Below, in pieces: positions 48,813 through 57,477 of a stretch of 64,000 nucleotides of DNA (the first letter of the stretch is position 1; every line of letters starts with the position of its first letter). Made by a program: the position numbers and the translations under genes. The notes under the pieces are model-generated. The model saw only the letters and a list, made by a program, of their open reading frames with translations, was not told where the DNA came from and did not search any database. This stretch comes from an uncultured Armatimonadota bacterium (GTDB taxonomy: Bacteria; Armatimonadota; Fimbriimonadia; Fimbriimonadales; Fimbriimonadaceae). The stretch spans positions 105,163-169,162 of the forward strand of contig CAIYLG010000051.1 of assembly GCA_903927025.1 (NCBI GenBank). Direction: 5' to 3'.

Positions 48813-49643
48813 CTACTTCCTAAGCCAGGTGCGTACCGTTTCCTCCAGTCGATTTGGTGGAACTTCCGTAAAGTCCATCACCACTGGTTTTGCAGACTTC
48901 TTGATTTGGCTGACAAGGTTCGCCGCCACACGCATACGCTGGTCGAGGTTATCGTCGTCTTGAATGCGGACGACGATGGTGTGAGAAGCCTTGCTGGTGG
49001 CGCTTCCTTCGTAATCCTCGGGACTCGATGGCAGTTCCTGCCCCGGAACCCAGGGGAACAGGTATGTCTGCGCAAAAGGAGGGGTGTGAATCTTGAGCGG
49101 TTGACCGGTGACCAGTATCGGCTTACCAGCAACGGCAAAGGTGCCGAGGAGCTTGGCGATGGCGTCATGATTCCATTTGGCTCGGGTTTGCTGCCATATT
49201 TGAAAAGGATCGCCAGGTGACCAAGCATCCCCCCAAACTTCTTCGAGAGATACTTGAGTCCGAGTAGTACGGCACTCAATGTCAAGCGGGTCTATTTTCT
49301 CCTGCCGCAGGAATTGGAGCCGCTGTGCGAACGAGTAGCCGTAGCTCAAATATAGATCGGTGGCGGGTGAGTAGAAGTAGGAGCCACTAACGTTGCTGAT
49401 GTCCTTTGCGTAGCCAATGGGAGAAGTGTCCAGCAACGTGAATCCTGAAACTCCGGGTACGGCGGCCAGTGCACTTGCCCATTTCCATGAATTATCCAGT
49501 TCAGGTGATAGCGGAGAAAGCTGCTCCCTGGTGGCAGGCTGGTAGGCGCTGGTGTCCTGCCAGAATTGAGTCAGGGCCAGGTACTGATCCTTCTTCGTTC
49601 CTCCAAATTTGATCCAATCGGATAACCTAGCGTTAACAGATGA
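48813..49643 (-). pseudogene. Truncated protein: C-terminal part without an acceptable start
   Basis: The frame is open and looks coding from 49643 down to the stop at 48813 (276 codons), starting SDWIKFGGTKKDQYLALTQF and ending TEVPPNRLEETVRTWLRK. A TGA closes it at 49646-49644, and between there and the first TTG at 49436 no ATG, GTG or TTG exists although the amino-acid sequence (ALTQFWQDTSAYQP, KWASALAAVPGVSGF) is protein-like. This is best read as the C-terminal end of a longer protein whose front was lost, perhaps when the neighbouring esterase gene with its start at 49640 arrived. A rare CTG start or a live TTG-start product of 207 residues is the alternative. The family is not recognised; PILVTGQPLKI and PWVPGQELPSSPEDYEG are its clearest parts. 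Confidence 0.6.
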
Positions 49644-51991
49644 TCATCAGCGCCGCGCTTTTTACTCTCTCTGCACTTCGTTCGTCTCAGGCTGGTCAGC
49701 CTATTGAAATTCGCGAGGGCCTCTCGATAGGAGGAGTGTCCGTCGGGGGCAGGGTGCCGTTCGCATTTGACTCCGTTCAGCAGGCAATCATCGGTGGAGC
49801 CTGGCACGACCCAAAAGAGGGTGATTCACTGCCCACCCCCAGCGGTGGAACGTCGCATTGGAGAAAGCGCAGCGCTGGAAAGGACGGAAGCTTTGGCGAC
49901 CTTGCGAACGGCTACCTAGCCTCCTCGGTGGATGCCCAAGCCGAGGGGCCAATGCTTCTTGAAGCCTCAAGCGACGGATTTGTCTACGTGAACGGGGTCC
50001 CCCGGGCTGGCGATCCGTATGGATATGGCTATCTGAAAATCCCGGTGTGGATGCACCGTGGTGCAAATTCGTTCTTGTTTGGAGTCGGACGCGGGGCACT
50101 CAAAGCGCGGCTTGTAGCACCTCGAGCCGAAGTGCAGATTGAAACCGGGGACCTAACCCTCCCTGACGTACTGATTGACGGCCCCAGGCAACTATGGGCT
50201 GGCGTCGTCCTCGTCAACAGCACCAGGCAGATTCAGAAGGTGAGCATTTTTGCCAGGAATTCAGCCGGTGAAGCTCCTATGTCAAGCGCCGAGATTCCGG
50301 CCATGTCGATCCGCAAAATCCCCGTCAAGTTGAGCGTTCCAGAAGGAGACCTGGGCAAGCAGCAGAAGTTCCACCTAGAGTGCGTGAGGGGCAAGTTGCT
50401 GGATCAGCAGGACATCACTCTGGAAGTGAAATCCGCCAAGCAAACTCACAAAGAGACGTTTACTAGCGGAATCGACGGCAGTCTTCAGTACTACGGCGTC
50501 AATCCGTCGCAGAAACCGTCGAACAAGGACGCGCTGGTGCTCAGCCTCCATGGCGCAAGTGTGGAAGCCATTGGCCAAGCGAGTGCCTATGGATCAAAAG
50601 ATTGGTGCACGCTTGTCGCCGCCACAAACCGCCGTCCGTATGGCTTCGACTGGGAGGACATTGGGCGACTGGATGGCCTTGAAGTTTTGGAACTGGCCAA
50701 GAAGCGATTTCCTCATGAGGCGAACCACGTCCACCTAACCGGTCACTCAATGGGCGGTCACGGTACTTGGGCGATTGGAACCCTGTACCCAGACCTCTTT
50801 GCGAGCATCGCACCAAGCGCGGGCTGGATCTCGTTTTGGTCGTACGCGGGCGGATATCAGCCTGCGAATCCAACTCCGGTTGAATCGATGTTCCTACGCT
50901 CGATGTCTCCGAGTGACACCCTTGCTCGCGTAAGAAACACGTTGGAGCAGAAGGTGTACATCCTCCATGGAGACAAGGACGACAACGTACCCGTGGACCA
51001 GGCGCGAACGATGAAGAAGGTTCTTGAGGGAATCCACGCTGACTTCGGCTACCACGAGGAGCCGGGTGCAGGACACTGGTGGGGTAGCCCGTGCGTCGAT
51101 TGGCCCGGAATATTCGACCAGATCAAGGCGACGCGAATTGACCCGCTCAACGATATCGACTTTACAACTCCAAGCCCCGCCGTCTCCTCCCATGACCGAT
51201 GGGTGACGATTCTTGAGCAGATTCACCCTCTGCAAATCTCAAAGGTTGCCATTCACGGCAGTGCGGGCGTCACTGAGAACGTTCAAGTCCTTCAACTTGC
51301 AAAGGCGTTTGATGGGCTGGAACTAGACGGGCAAAAGCTGGACCACATCCGTGCCGGAATGCAGCTGATCCGCGAAAATGGAAAATGGCATGTCGATCAC
51401 CTGAGAGATGGAATGCGAACGCCTCAACTGAGTGGACCGTTCAAAAACGTCTTTCAGAACCATTTTGTATTCGTTGTGGCAACCCACGGCACGCCCCAAG
51501 AAAATGAGTGGGCTGCGAACAAGGCGAGGTATGACGCCGAGTCCTTTCAATATCGCGGCAACGGCTCGGTGGATATCGTTACGGATTCAGCCTACAGCCC
51601 AAACTGGCAGCGAAACGTCATTCTGTATGGCAACTCCGACTCTAACTCCGCCTGGAAACCGCTCCTGGCCGGCAGTCCGATTCAAGTCACGCGAAAGTCG
51701 GTCAAGGTGGGATCCAAGGAAATGATTGATGACCGACTCGGGGTTGTTTTCGCATACCCGCATCACGCTCGCGGCAGGTGGGTCATGGTAGGTGCGATCT
51801 CCGGAACAGGACTCGAAGGGTTGCGAAGCGGCGATCGCATGGCGCTCTTCACCAGTGGGGTCGCCTATCCTGACTGGACGGTTTTCAGCGCAGATGTGAT
51901 GAAGAAGGGTGTCAAAGGGGTCAAGGGCTGCGGCTACTTCACAAACGACTGGAACCTGAGTTCTGACGACTCAGCTTGGGGACCTGACTAG
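49640..51991 (+). CDS. Large secreted alpha/beta hydrolase (prolyl-oligopeptidase-like esterase)
   Basis: A 783-residue exported protein. The signal IISAALFTLSALRSSQAG precedes two beta-rich modules (about residues 25-265) with EASSDGFVYVNGVPRAGDPY. The hydrolase core begins DALVLSLHGASVEAIGQ and has the nucleophile elbow HVHLTGHSMGGHGTWAIG (Ser near residue 371), the Asp in KVYILHGDKDDNVPVDQ and the His in EEPGAGHWWG. A C-terminal domain of about 270 residues follows with VFVVATHGTPQENEW and ends GCGYFTNDWNLSSDD. The fold fits S9/phospholipase-carboxylesterase type peptidase-esterases. No ribosome binding site is visible before ATG 49640. The next gene, mgtC-like, starts one base after its stop. 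Confidence 0.83.
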   Translation: MIISAALFTLSALRSSQAGQPIEIREGLSIGGVSVGGRVPFAFDSVQQAIIGGAWHDPKEGDSLPTPSGGTSHWRKRSAGKDGSFGDLANGYLASSVDAQAEGPMLLEASSDGFVYVNGVPRAGDPYGYGYLKIPVWMHRGANSFLFGVGRGALKARLVAPRAEVQIETGDLTLPDVLIDGPRQLWAGVVLVNSTRQIQKVSIFARNSAGEAPMSSAEIPAMSIRKIPVKLSVPEGDLGKQQKFHLECVRGKLLDQQDITLEVKSAKQTHKETFTSGIDGSLQYYGVNPSQKPSNKDALVLSLHGASVEAIGQASAYGSKDWCTLVAATNRRPYGFDWEDIGRLDGLEVLELAKKRFPHEANHVHLTGHSMGGHGTWAIGTLYPDLFASIAPSAGWISFWSYAGGYQPANPTPVESMFLRSMSPSDTLARVRNTLEQKVYILHGDKDDNVPVDQARTMKKVLEGIHADFGYHEEPGAGHWWGSPCVDWPGIFDQIKATRIDPLNDIDFTTPSPAVSSHDRWVTILEQIHPLQISKVAIHGSAGVTENVQVLQLAKAFDGLELDGQKLDHIRAGMQLIRENGKWHVDHLRDGMRTPQLSGPFKNVFQNHFVFVVATHGTPQENEWAANKARYDAESFQYRGNGSVDIVTDSAYSPNWQRNVILYGNSDSNSAWKPLLAGSPIQVTRKSVKVGSKEMIDDRLGVVFAYPHHARGRWVMVGAISGTGLEGLRSGDRMALFTSGVAYPDWTVFSADVMKKGVKGVKGCGYFTNDWNLSSDDSAWGPD

Positions 51992-51992
51992 C

Positions 51993-52661
51993 GTGGCAAC
52001 GCTCGACGTGCTCAACGAACAGGCATTTGCTGAAGCAACGGTCATCTTGGTCAAGCTGGGCATTGCCGTCGTTCTTGGCGGGGCCGTCGGCTACGAGAGA
52101 GAGCGTCACGGGCGTCCAGCGGGTCTTAGAACCCACATGCTCGTTGCAATGGGCGTGACGCTGTTCTGCCTCGTGAGTGCGGCCTATCCGGGAAGCGATC
52201 CCACGCGAATCTCGGCCCAAGTTGTCACCGGAATCGGTTTCTTGGGTGCGGGAACAATTCTCCGACTAGGTGCCGAGATCAAGGGGCTCACCAGTGCGGC
52301 GAGCATCTGGGCGACTTCTGCAATCGCGATGGCGGTGGCACGAGGTGGTGCCTACCTTATCGTCGCCTGCGTCTCGACCGGCCTCGCTCTACTCACACTA
52401 AGCTACGTTGAGAGGATTGAGAAGAACCTTCGCCCCAAGGGTGCCGCATCGGAACTCATCGTCACGTTCTACGCCCGGTCTGGGCTTCACGAGTTGCTGG
52501 AGAAGCTCAGTTACGATGGAATTGAAGTGGCTTCCATTCGGATGATCCCAACTGACGATAAGTTCGAAGCGGGCATATCGGTCACAGCTTCAAGGTCGCT
52601 CGTGCTGGAATCGATCAGCAGCCTGGGCTGCGTTGAATTGGCAAAGTGGGCGGATTCCTGA
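51993..52661 (+). CDS. MgtC/SapB family membrane protein
   Basis: A 222-residue protein. Four or five hydrophobic helices take up residues 15-140: ILVKLGIAVVLGGAVGYERER, THMLVAMGVTLFCLVSAAY, GIGFLGAGTILRLGAEIKGL, AASIWATSAIAMAVARGGAY. The GYERERHGRPAGLRTHMLV motif and GFLGAGTI are the MgtC signature. The last 70 residues are an ACT-like soluble domain. MgtC proteins help cells at low magnesium and modulate the F-type ATPase in pathogens; in soil or water bacteria the role is less clear. The GTG at 51993 directly follows the esterase stop, so they are probably co-transcribed. Confidence 0.92.
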   Translation: MATLDVLNEQAFAEATVILVKLGIAVVLGGAVGYERERHGRPAGLRTHMLVAMGVTLFCLVSAAYPGSDPTRISAQVVTGIGFLGAGTILRLGAEIKGLTSAASIWATSAIAMAVARGGAYLIVACVSTGLALLTLSYVERIEKNLRPKGAASELIVTFYARSGLHELLEKLSYDGIEVASIRMIPTDDKFEAGISVTASRSLVLESISSLGCVELAKWADS

Positions 52662-52687
52662 AATCGGAATCCACCCTAGAAAGCACC

Positions 52688-53455
52688 CTATTCTAAGAAT
52701 CGAGGGACCGGGTTGGGATCGACACCTCTCAGCATCATGCCCTGACCGCGTGAGCGGTGCGTGTCCACTGTCATCGGGTCCGTTGGATCTCGCATCTGAA
52801 TCAAGAGAGTGGTTCGAGCTTCGTTGCTCACATTGATTCCGCTCCCGTGGATGGTTAGGTAGCTGAAGAAGAGCACGTCCCCAGCCTTTGCTGGAAGGGC
52901 CACAGCCGACTCAATCGGATATTTATCAAACGGCAGATGCCAGTTTCCATCCCCATCGTGAGGAAGAATGCCTCCCTTGTGACTGCCAGGAACGACCCGA
53001 AGACAGCCCTTCTCCAGCGGAGCATCATCGAAATGAACGATAGCCGCCATCATCGAGTGATTGTCGTGAGGGAAGAACGGCGCATCTTGGTGCATCGGAA
53101 ATGGGGAGCCCTTTTCGGGTGGCTTAATGAACATCTTGGTGTGATGTAGCTGGACATTTTCTGACCCGATCATTTGGGCCGCGTAATCCGTAAGGCGGGG
53201 GTCGCAGATAAGGCGGCTGACTAATCCGGAATAGAACTGAGCGTTATGGCAGTGAAGGATTTTTGTCTTTGCCGCCTCAGCGACGGACGCTCGGGCGCTT
53301 CCCCAAGTTGCGTCAATGTCTTGATCTCGCGACAATCTATCCGCGAGGTCGTGCATGTCTTGCCGCAGTGCTGCCGCCTCTGCTGGAGAAATGAGGCCGG
53401 GAACGAGGGCAAAGCCTTGCTCACGGTAGTGATCGACATACTCTTGCTGAACCAT
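52688..53455 (-). CDS. Phytanoyl-CoA dioxygenase (PhyH) family Fe(II)/2-oxoglutarate oxygenase
   Basis: A 255-residue oxygenase of the double-stranded beta-helix fold. It begins YVDHYREQGFALVPGLISPA, typical for PhyH. The iron ligands are HQDAPFFPHD (His-x-Asp) and, later, FFSYLTIHGSGINVS (distal His); 2-oxoglutarate is held by EARTTLLIQMRDP with Arg. It hydroxylates an unknown small molecule. PhnY, the aminophosphonate hydroxylase, is in this superfamily, but this gene is 25 kb from the phosphonate cluster and sits in an operon with an AraC regulator, so that role is only a possibility. The ATG at 53455 lies 53 bases after the AraC gene. Confidence 0.87.
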   Translation of the reverse strand: MVQQEYVDHYREQGFALVPGLISPAEAAALRQDMHDLADRLSRDQDIDATWGSARASVAEAAKTKILHCHNAQFYSGLVSRLICDPRLTDYAAQMIGSENVQLHHTKMFIKPPEKGSPFPMHQDAPFFPHDNHSMMAAIVHFDDAPLEKGCLRVVPGSHKGGILPHDGDGNWHLPFDKYPIESAVALPAKAGDVLFFSYLTIHGSGINVSNEARTTLLIQMRDPTDPMTVDTHRSRGQGMMLRGVDPNPVPRFLE

Positions 53456-53508
53456 ATTGAACCTGCAACGGACTCCGTTGATGGTAAAGGATCAGCGCCC
53501 GGATTCCG

Positions 53509-54414
53509 CTAAACAAGCATGCCTGGCCTTTGGATAATTTGGCCGCTGCGCGCACCATTCCTAAAAGCCCCTGGTGAAACTCCAAAGTGTGAAGTGAAGC
53601 ACCGGGTGAAATATTGAACGTCTGTGAACCCAATTTGATGGGCGATTTCCTTAATGGGCAATTCTGTCCGTGTCAGCATAGCGCTTGCACGATCCAGCCT
53701 GGTAACCCTTACGTACTGGGCGGGAGATGTCCCTGCGAAGGTGGCAAAGAGGCGCGTAAGCTGGCGAGTGGAGACATTTACGTGCGTAGCGATCTCCTCT
53801 AGAGAGAGTTGGCGGTTGAGGTTGTCCTCGATATATCTCACCGCCTGACCGGCGGAAATCCTGCCAGCCCGAGTTGGATCTTCGGGAATATCGAGGCCGC
53901 GGTGGGGGCTTAGGGCCTGACCAATCGATAGGACAGTTGCCTTGAGGATGCTTAGGATCTGCTCGTCTGACCCAACTCCGTGCGAGTTGCCCGCCACAGA
54001 GCGAAGTGCCTCCCAAAGGAGCAAGAGACTGTCCTGGTTCGGCGCGACACACAAGTCTGAGTCCACAAAGGCTCGCATCGCCCTTTCTCCGTCCGATCGG
54101 TTTTGGCGATCCTCTGAACTCCACCCAAACGCCACCCAATAAAGCTCCATCAAGGGGCTAGCTGTATTTTCGATGCTGTGTACGACGCCCGGTCTTGCCA
54201 CGAACAGTGTTCCGGGTTCCAAAACATGATCCATCCCTGGTACATGAAACACGCCTGCGCCATGTCTACCCACAAGACAGGCCTCAAAGTAGGTGTGACG
54301 GTGGGGCCGGTTGTCGACGAGATGCTCGTCGTGGGACCAATGAAGCAGCTCCACACGTCCGTTTCCGATGTGAAGCCGGTTTAATCCGCTATTCAGTCGA
54401 TCGAGCCAGAACAT
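53509..54414 (-). CDS. AraC family transcription regulator
   Basis: A 301-residue regulator. The N-terminal cupin sensor has DNRPHRHTYFEACLVGRHGAGVF and LEPGTLFVARPGVVHSIE, the usual metal- or sugar-binding barrel. After a helical linker the C-terminal 100 residues have YIEDNLNRQLSLEEIATHVNVSTRQLTRLFATFAG and LPIKEIAHQIGFTDVQYFTRCFTSHFGVSPGAF (each read in two parts), the two HTH units of the family. It is followed on the same strand by the PhyH oxygenase, which is likely its target and its partner in using some natural compound. Confidence 0.9.
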   Translation of the reverse strand: MFWLDRLNSGLNRLHIGNGRVELLHWSHDEHLVDNRPHRHTYFEACLVGRHGAGVFHVPGMDHVLEPGTLFVARPGVVHSIENTASPLMELYWVAFGWSSEDRQNRSDGERAMRAFVDSDLCVAPNQDSLLLLWEALRSVAGNSHGVGSDEQILSILKATVLSIGQALSPHRGLDIPEDPTRAGRISAGQAVRYIEDNLNRQLSLEEIATHVNVSTRQLTRLFATFAGTSPAQYVRVTRLDRASAMLTRTELPIKEIAHQIGFTDVQYFTRCFTSHFGVSPGAFRNGARSGQIIQRPGMLV

Positions 54415-54504
54415 CCGCTAGTGAGGGAATCGTATGTCGGTCCATCCTAAAGTATGCAGGTCCAGCCTCTTAAATGGGACCCCTGATCCAGTAGTTTTTG
54501 AAAC

Positions 54505-54520
54505 CTGAATGGGAATTCAG
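54505..54520 (-). terminator. Weak terminator-like hairpin after deacetylase fusion gene
   Basis: CTGAAT-(4)-ATTCAG is a 6-bp stem about 18 bases after the stop at 54538 on the minus strand, followed by GTTTC. It is short and the T-run is poor. Confidence 0.3.
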
Positions 54521-54537
54521 ATTCTCCAGACCTGGTG

Positions 54538-56271
54538 TCAGCCAAGCTCGTCTTCTGTCTTCTTCCTGCGTCGTCGATGCTTCTTGGGCGGCTCATCGCT
54601 CGTTGGAACTTGGCCTGGTTTGAATGTTGAAGTGCCAAGAGCGGCCGTAGTGGGATCAAGAGTGCCCAGAAGCACGATGGCGTGAGGGACTGGGCGCGAG
54701 GGAATGGTATCCGTGCTGTGCCCAGATGCCTTCACGTCTTCGCCGTAAACCAGGGAAGTCGAGAAGCCAGAATCCAGCAGCACAGCTTCCTGAATTCCAG
54801 CTGCGGCTGCGGCTTTGGCCAATTTCTCAGAGGAGGCAGACTCTGTGGACGCACCCAGAACCATGTGCCCTTCGGCATCTATGCCCATAAACGCTCGACG
54901 CCGAGGATCTTCGATATCCTTTGAGGCGAACTCATCCATGTCCTCTGCGTTTCGGGCGATCCCGCCGTGTACCAGCCACACTCCAGCAAGAAAAGCATCG
55001 GTGTAATCCGGCATGTAGTCCCGAAAGGCTTCTTCGGAGTTCACGGTTCCCGGTTCAAACGGCACGATTCCAAGGGAAGTTGGTCCCCACATCACCACCG
55101 GTCGATTGTGAAGCTTTGGCCAAATCTCCTCGAAGTGGTCCGGGATCAGAGTTGGAGCATCATGCACCTTGCAAGGGCCCACCATTTGGTTGTCAGAACT
55201 CTGAATTGCGGCCATCGCAAAGAATCCGCCGTTAATTCCTGCAACCGCTCCTGGGGTTCGGTGGATGAAGTCCAAGACGCCCTCTCGAGCTGGAGACAGA
55301 AGTGACTGCGGCTTGCCGCCAATCACCAACGCGAGTTTGGTTCCCGCGAAGGATCCCTCTCGGAAGGTAACCGGCCCGTCTTTGAGTGCACCGCTGTACA
55401 CCCCAATTGCGCCGCCCTTCAGAGCGGTTTCCGTCTCTTCCCAGCCCTTCTCGATCTTTGTCTGGATGTACCGTCCGACCGCCATGATGTTGGGGGATTC
55501 CTCAGCGGGAGAATTTGCCATGGTGAATGCCATGGTGTAGCCCGCAGCCTTGGCATTTTCCTGCACCAGCTTGTCGTTCTTGCCATCTGGGTAGGCCAGG
55601 TATGGCATCGGCTTGCCCAACTCCTTTTCAAGGGTGGCTTTCGAGTCGGTGAGCTCCTTTAGCTGCTCGGATGGGCTGAGCTGAGTGATGTCGTCCGGGT
55701 GCGATACCGTGTGGCTTCCGATCGTGATCAGTGGATTCTTGACCAGCGTCTTGAGGGTTGGCCAGTCCATTTTGGGATGGCTTCCGTTCTTATCCCCAAC
55801 GTATTTGGTATGAACGAACATTGCAGCCGGGAACCGGTACCGCTCTAGAATCGGCATCGCCACGTTGTTAAAGCCCTGGTAATTATCATCAAAGGTCAGC
55901 ACGATCGACTTATCAGGAATCGCTTCTCCAGTGGTCAGATGGCGGTAGAGCTGGTCCAATGAGATCGGCTTGATATTCTGCTGAGCAATCCACTCCATCT
56001 GCTGTTCGAATTCAGCTTCGGTGGTGTCGAACCATACAGACCCCTTGCCGCGCTTGGAGATCACGTCGTGATACATGATCACGGGGACGCGCTGCCCTTG
56101 GCACTTCAGAGAGATCTCTGTGTAAGGCTTCACCTCAACGGTTTTGCCGTTGACGACCACCACGTTGTTTGGGGTTCCCTTGGCAGTCTTAGGCTGGCTA
56201 CAGGAACACACCACAAAACCGCAGAGCACGGCGCAGGCAGGCAGGAGGGTTCGGATTGGATGCACTTTCAT
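54538..56271 (-). CDS. Lipoprotein: polysaccharide deacetylase fused to phosphodiester glycosidase (NAGPA-like)
   Basis: A 577-residue lipoprotein. The signal RTLLPACAVLCGFVVCSC ends in a lipobox (VCSC, Cys near residue 24). Residues about 60-270 are a NodB-type deacetylase: VPVIMYHDVISKRG, SIVLTFDDNYQGFNN and ITIGSHTVSHPDD. Residues about 285-550 are a PF09992 phosphodiester glycosidase: GKPQSLLSPAREGVLDFIHR, GAVAGINGGFFAMAA, ARNAEDMDEFASKDIEDPRRRAFMGID (in two parts) and EAVLLDSGFSTSLVYGED. The order deacetylase then glycosidase in one chain is unusual. Both act on glycan chains with N-acetyl or phosphodiester groups, so it may trim a cell-wall glycopolymer outside the membrane. The tail is lysine/arginine-rich (PPKKHRRRRKKTED). 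Confidence 0.87.
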   Translation of the reverse strand: MKVHPIRTLLPACAVLCGFVVCSCSQPKTAKGTPNNVVVVNGKTVEVKPYTEISLKCQGQRVPVIMYHDVISKRGKGSVWFDTTEAEFEQQMEWIAQQNIKPISLDQLYRHLTTGEAIPDKSIVLTFDDNYQGFNNVAMPILERYRFPAAMFVHTKYVGDKNGSHPKMDWPTLKTLVKNPLITIGSHTVSHPDDITQLSPSEQLKELTDSKATLEKELGKPMPYLAYPDGKNDKLVQENAKAAGYTMAFTMANSPAEESPNIMAVGRYIQTKIEKGWEETETALKGGAIGVYSGALKDGPVTFREGSFAGTKLALVIGGKPQSLLSPAREGVLDFIHRTPGAVAGINGGFFAMAAIQSSDNQMVGPCKVHDAPTLIPDHFEEIWPKLHNRPVVMWGPTSLGIVPFEPGTVNSEEAFRDYMPDYTDAFLAGVWLVHGGIARNAEDMDEFASKDIEDPRRRAFMGIDAEGHMVLGASTESASSEKLAKAAAAAGIQEAVLLDSGFSTSLVYGEDVKASGHSTDTIPSRPVPHAIVLLGTLDPTTAALGTSTFKPGQVPTSDEPPKKHRRRRKKTEDELG

Positions 56272-56300
56272 GGTTCAGACGTTCGACAGTCTGCTGAAGT

Positions 56301-56324
56301 GCGGGTTCCCATTAGAGAACCCGC
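56301..56324 (-). terminator. Hairpin between desaturase and deacetylase fusion genes
   Basis: GCGGGTTC (56301-56308) and GAACCCGC (56317-56324) form a perfect 8-bp stem with an eight-base loop; flanking AAGT/ACTT can extend it with one bulge. It follows the desaturase stop (56343), but no T-run is seen after it. Confidence 0.45.
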
Positions 56325-56342
56325 AACTTGAAGGATGATGCT

Positions 56343-57407
56343 TTAGTAGTTGGGAACGAACTCGGTTGGGTCGACGTCCCAGAATCCGACTTCTCGTTCG
56401 TGGGTTTCAATCACCTTGTACAGTCGCTTGACCTTATCTTGGACTGTCAGGAAGTCGAGTCCATCAAAGATGGCAGTCTGGCGGAGGTTTCCATTTTCAT
56501 CCGGTACCAGGCGGGATCGCTTTATTCCTGCTTCAAGCGCCTTCCTCCCCGCCACGCCAAGATTGCTTAGGGCCATCTGAACCACATCCTTTGCATGTTC
56601 CCGGGGACCGTATACCCCCGCGCGGTAAACCACCTCTGCGAAATGGTCGTAATTCGGGATGAGATTCCCGGCTGGCATCGAGAAGTGTTTGATCACGTCG
56701 TACATCGCTTCCAGCGCTTCCGCTGGGTAGTAGTACAGATAGAGCCTTGCTCCTTCTAGAAAGAAGTTGTAGTGAGCCGCTTCGTCAGCTGCAATTTTCG
56801 ACGCCATCTTTGCCAGGACCGGGTCTTCAGAATTTGCAAACGTCGGGTTCAGGCTCTTGCCTCGCGCAATCACGGCCGTGTTGAGGTAGTTCACCTGGGT
56901 GGCTCGCTCCTGGAACACCGTGTAGAAAATCATGTGCATGGGGTCGTCCCACGGTAGATTCCACTCTTGACCTCGCAACTGGCCCATGTACTCTTTGAGC
57001 CATTCCGGCGATCGGTACTGCGAGAAAAGCACCGCGTTGTACCAGAGGTCCGCGTGTCGCTCTTCTTCAGAGCCCCAGCGAATGTGGAAATGAGAGCGGC
57101 CGTGGCTCTTTCGGATCACCAAAAGCAACTTGGTGACGTAGTCGGGCACATACTGCTCAACTGCAAAGAAGCCCTCTAAAATCGTGTTGACTTCCGGGTT
57201 GTGATCCTTTCGGAACGCTCGCCAGTCAAAGTCCTTGTCCGGATTCCAGTTTCGCTGAACCTGGGATTTGGCAACGTACCAGCGGTACAAGCCGAGAAAG
57301 CCTCGCTCAATCAAGCGGTCCTTCTCCTCGCGGCTCAGCATGCCAACTGGCACCTTCGGGCGCTGAGAATCAATCTCCGCGATGATCTCTGGATCGAATG
57401 AACTCAA
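56343..57407 (-). CDS. Acyl-ACP desaturase, diiron (FA_desaturase_2) type
   Basis: A 354-residue soluble ferritin-like diiron enzyme that puts a double bond into acyl chains bound to carrier protein. The ligands are visible as FHIRWGSEEERHADLWYN (E-E-x-x-H) and ASKIAADEAAHYNFFLEG (D-E-x-x-H), with FAVEQYVPDY before the first helix and HFSMPAGNLIPNYDHFAE after the second, like DesA of mycobacteria and plant stearoyl-ACP desaturases. The first Glu ligand is in EGFFAVEQY. It lies 71 bases downstream of the cis-prenyltransferase gene on the same strand, so both may belong to a lipid operon. The ATG is at 57407. Confidence 0.88.
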   Translation of the reverse strand: MSSFDPEIIAEIDSQRPKVPVGMLSREEKDRLIERGFLGLYRWYVAKSQVQRNWNPDKDFDWRAFRKDHNPEVNTILEGFFAVEQYVPDYVTKLLLVIRKSHGRSHFHIRWGSEEERHADLWYNAVLFSQYRSPEWLKEYMGQLRGQEWNLPWDDPMHMIFYTVFQERATQVNYLNTAVIARGKSLNPTFANSEDPVLAKMASKIAADEAAHYNFFLEGARLYLYYYPAEALEAMYDVIKHFSMPAGNLIPNYDHFAEVVYRAGVYGPREHAKDVVQMALSNLGVAGRKALEAGIKRSRLVPDENGNLRQTAIFDGLDFLTVQDKVKRLYKVIETHEREVGFWDVDPTEFVPNY

Positions 57408-57477
57408 TTCCTGCTCCTTTCGCAGTCGCTCAGAAACCGTGTGTACATCTTTGCTCTAGTCTATCTGGTTTACGATA

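Noticed and set aside
52688..53455. PhyH-family oxygenase as PhnY of the phosphonate pathway
   Set aside because: Superfamily membership alone is not enough; it is 25 kb away and paired with its own AraC regulator.
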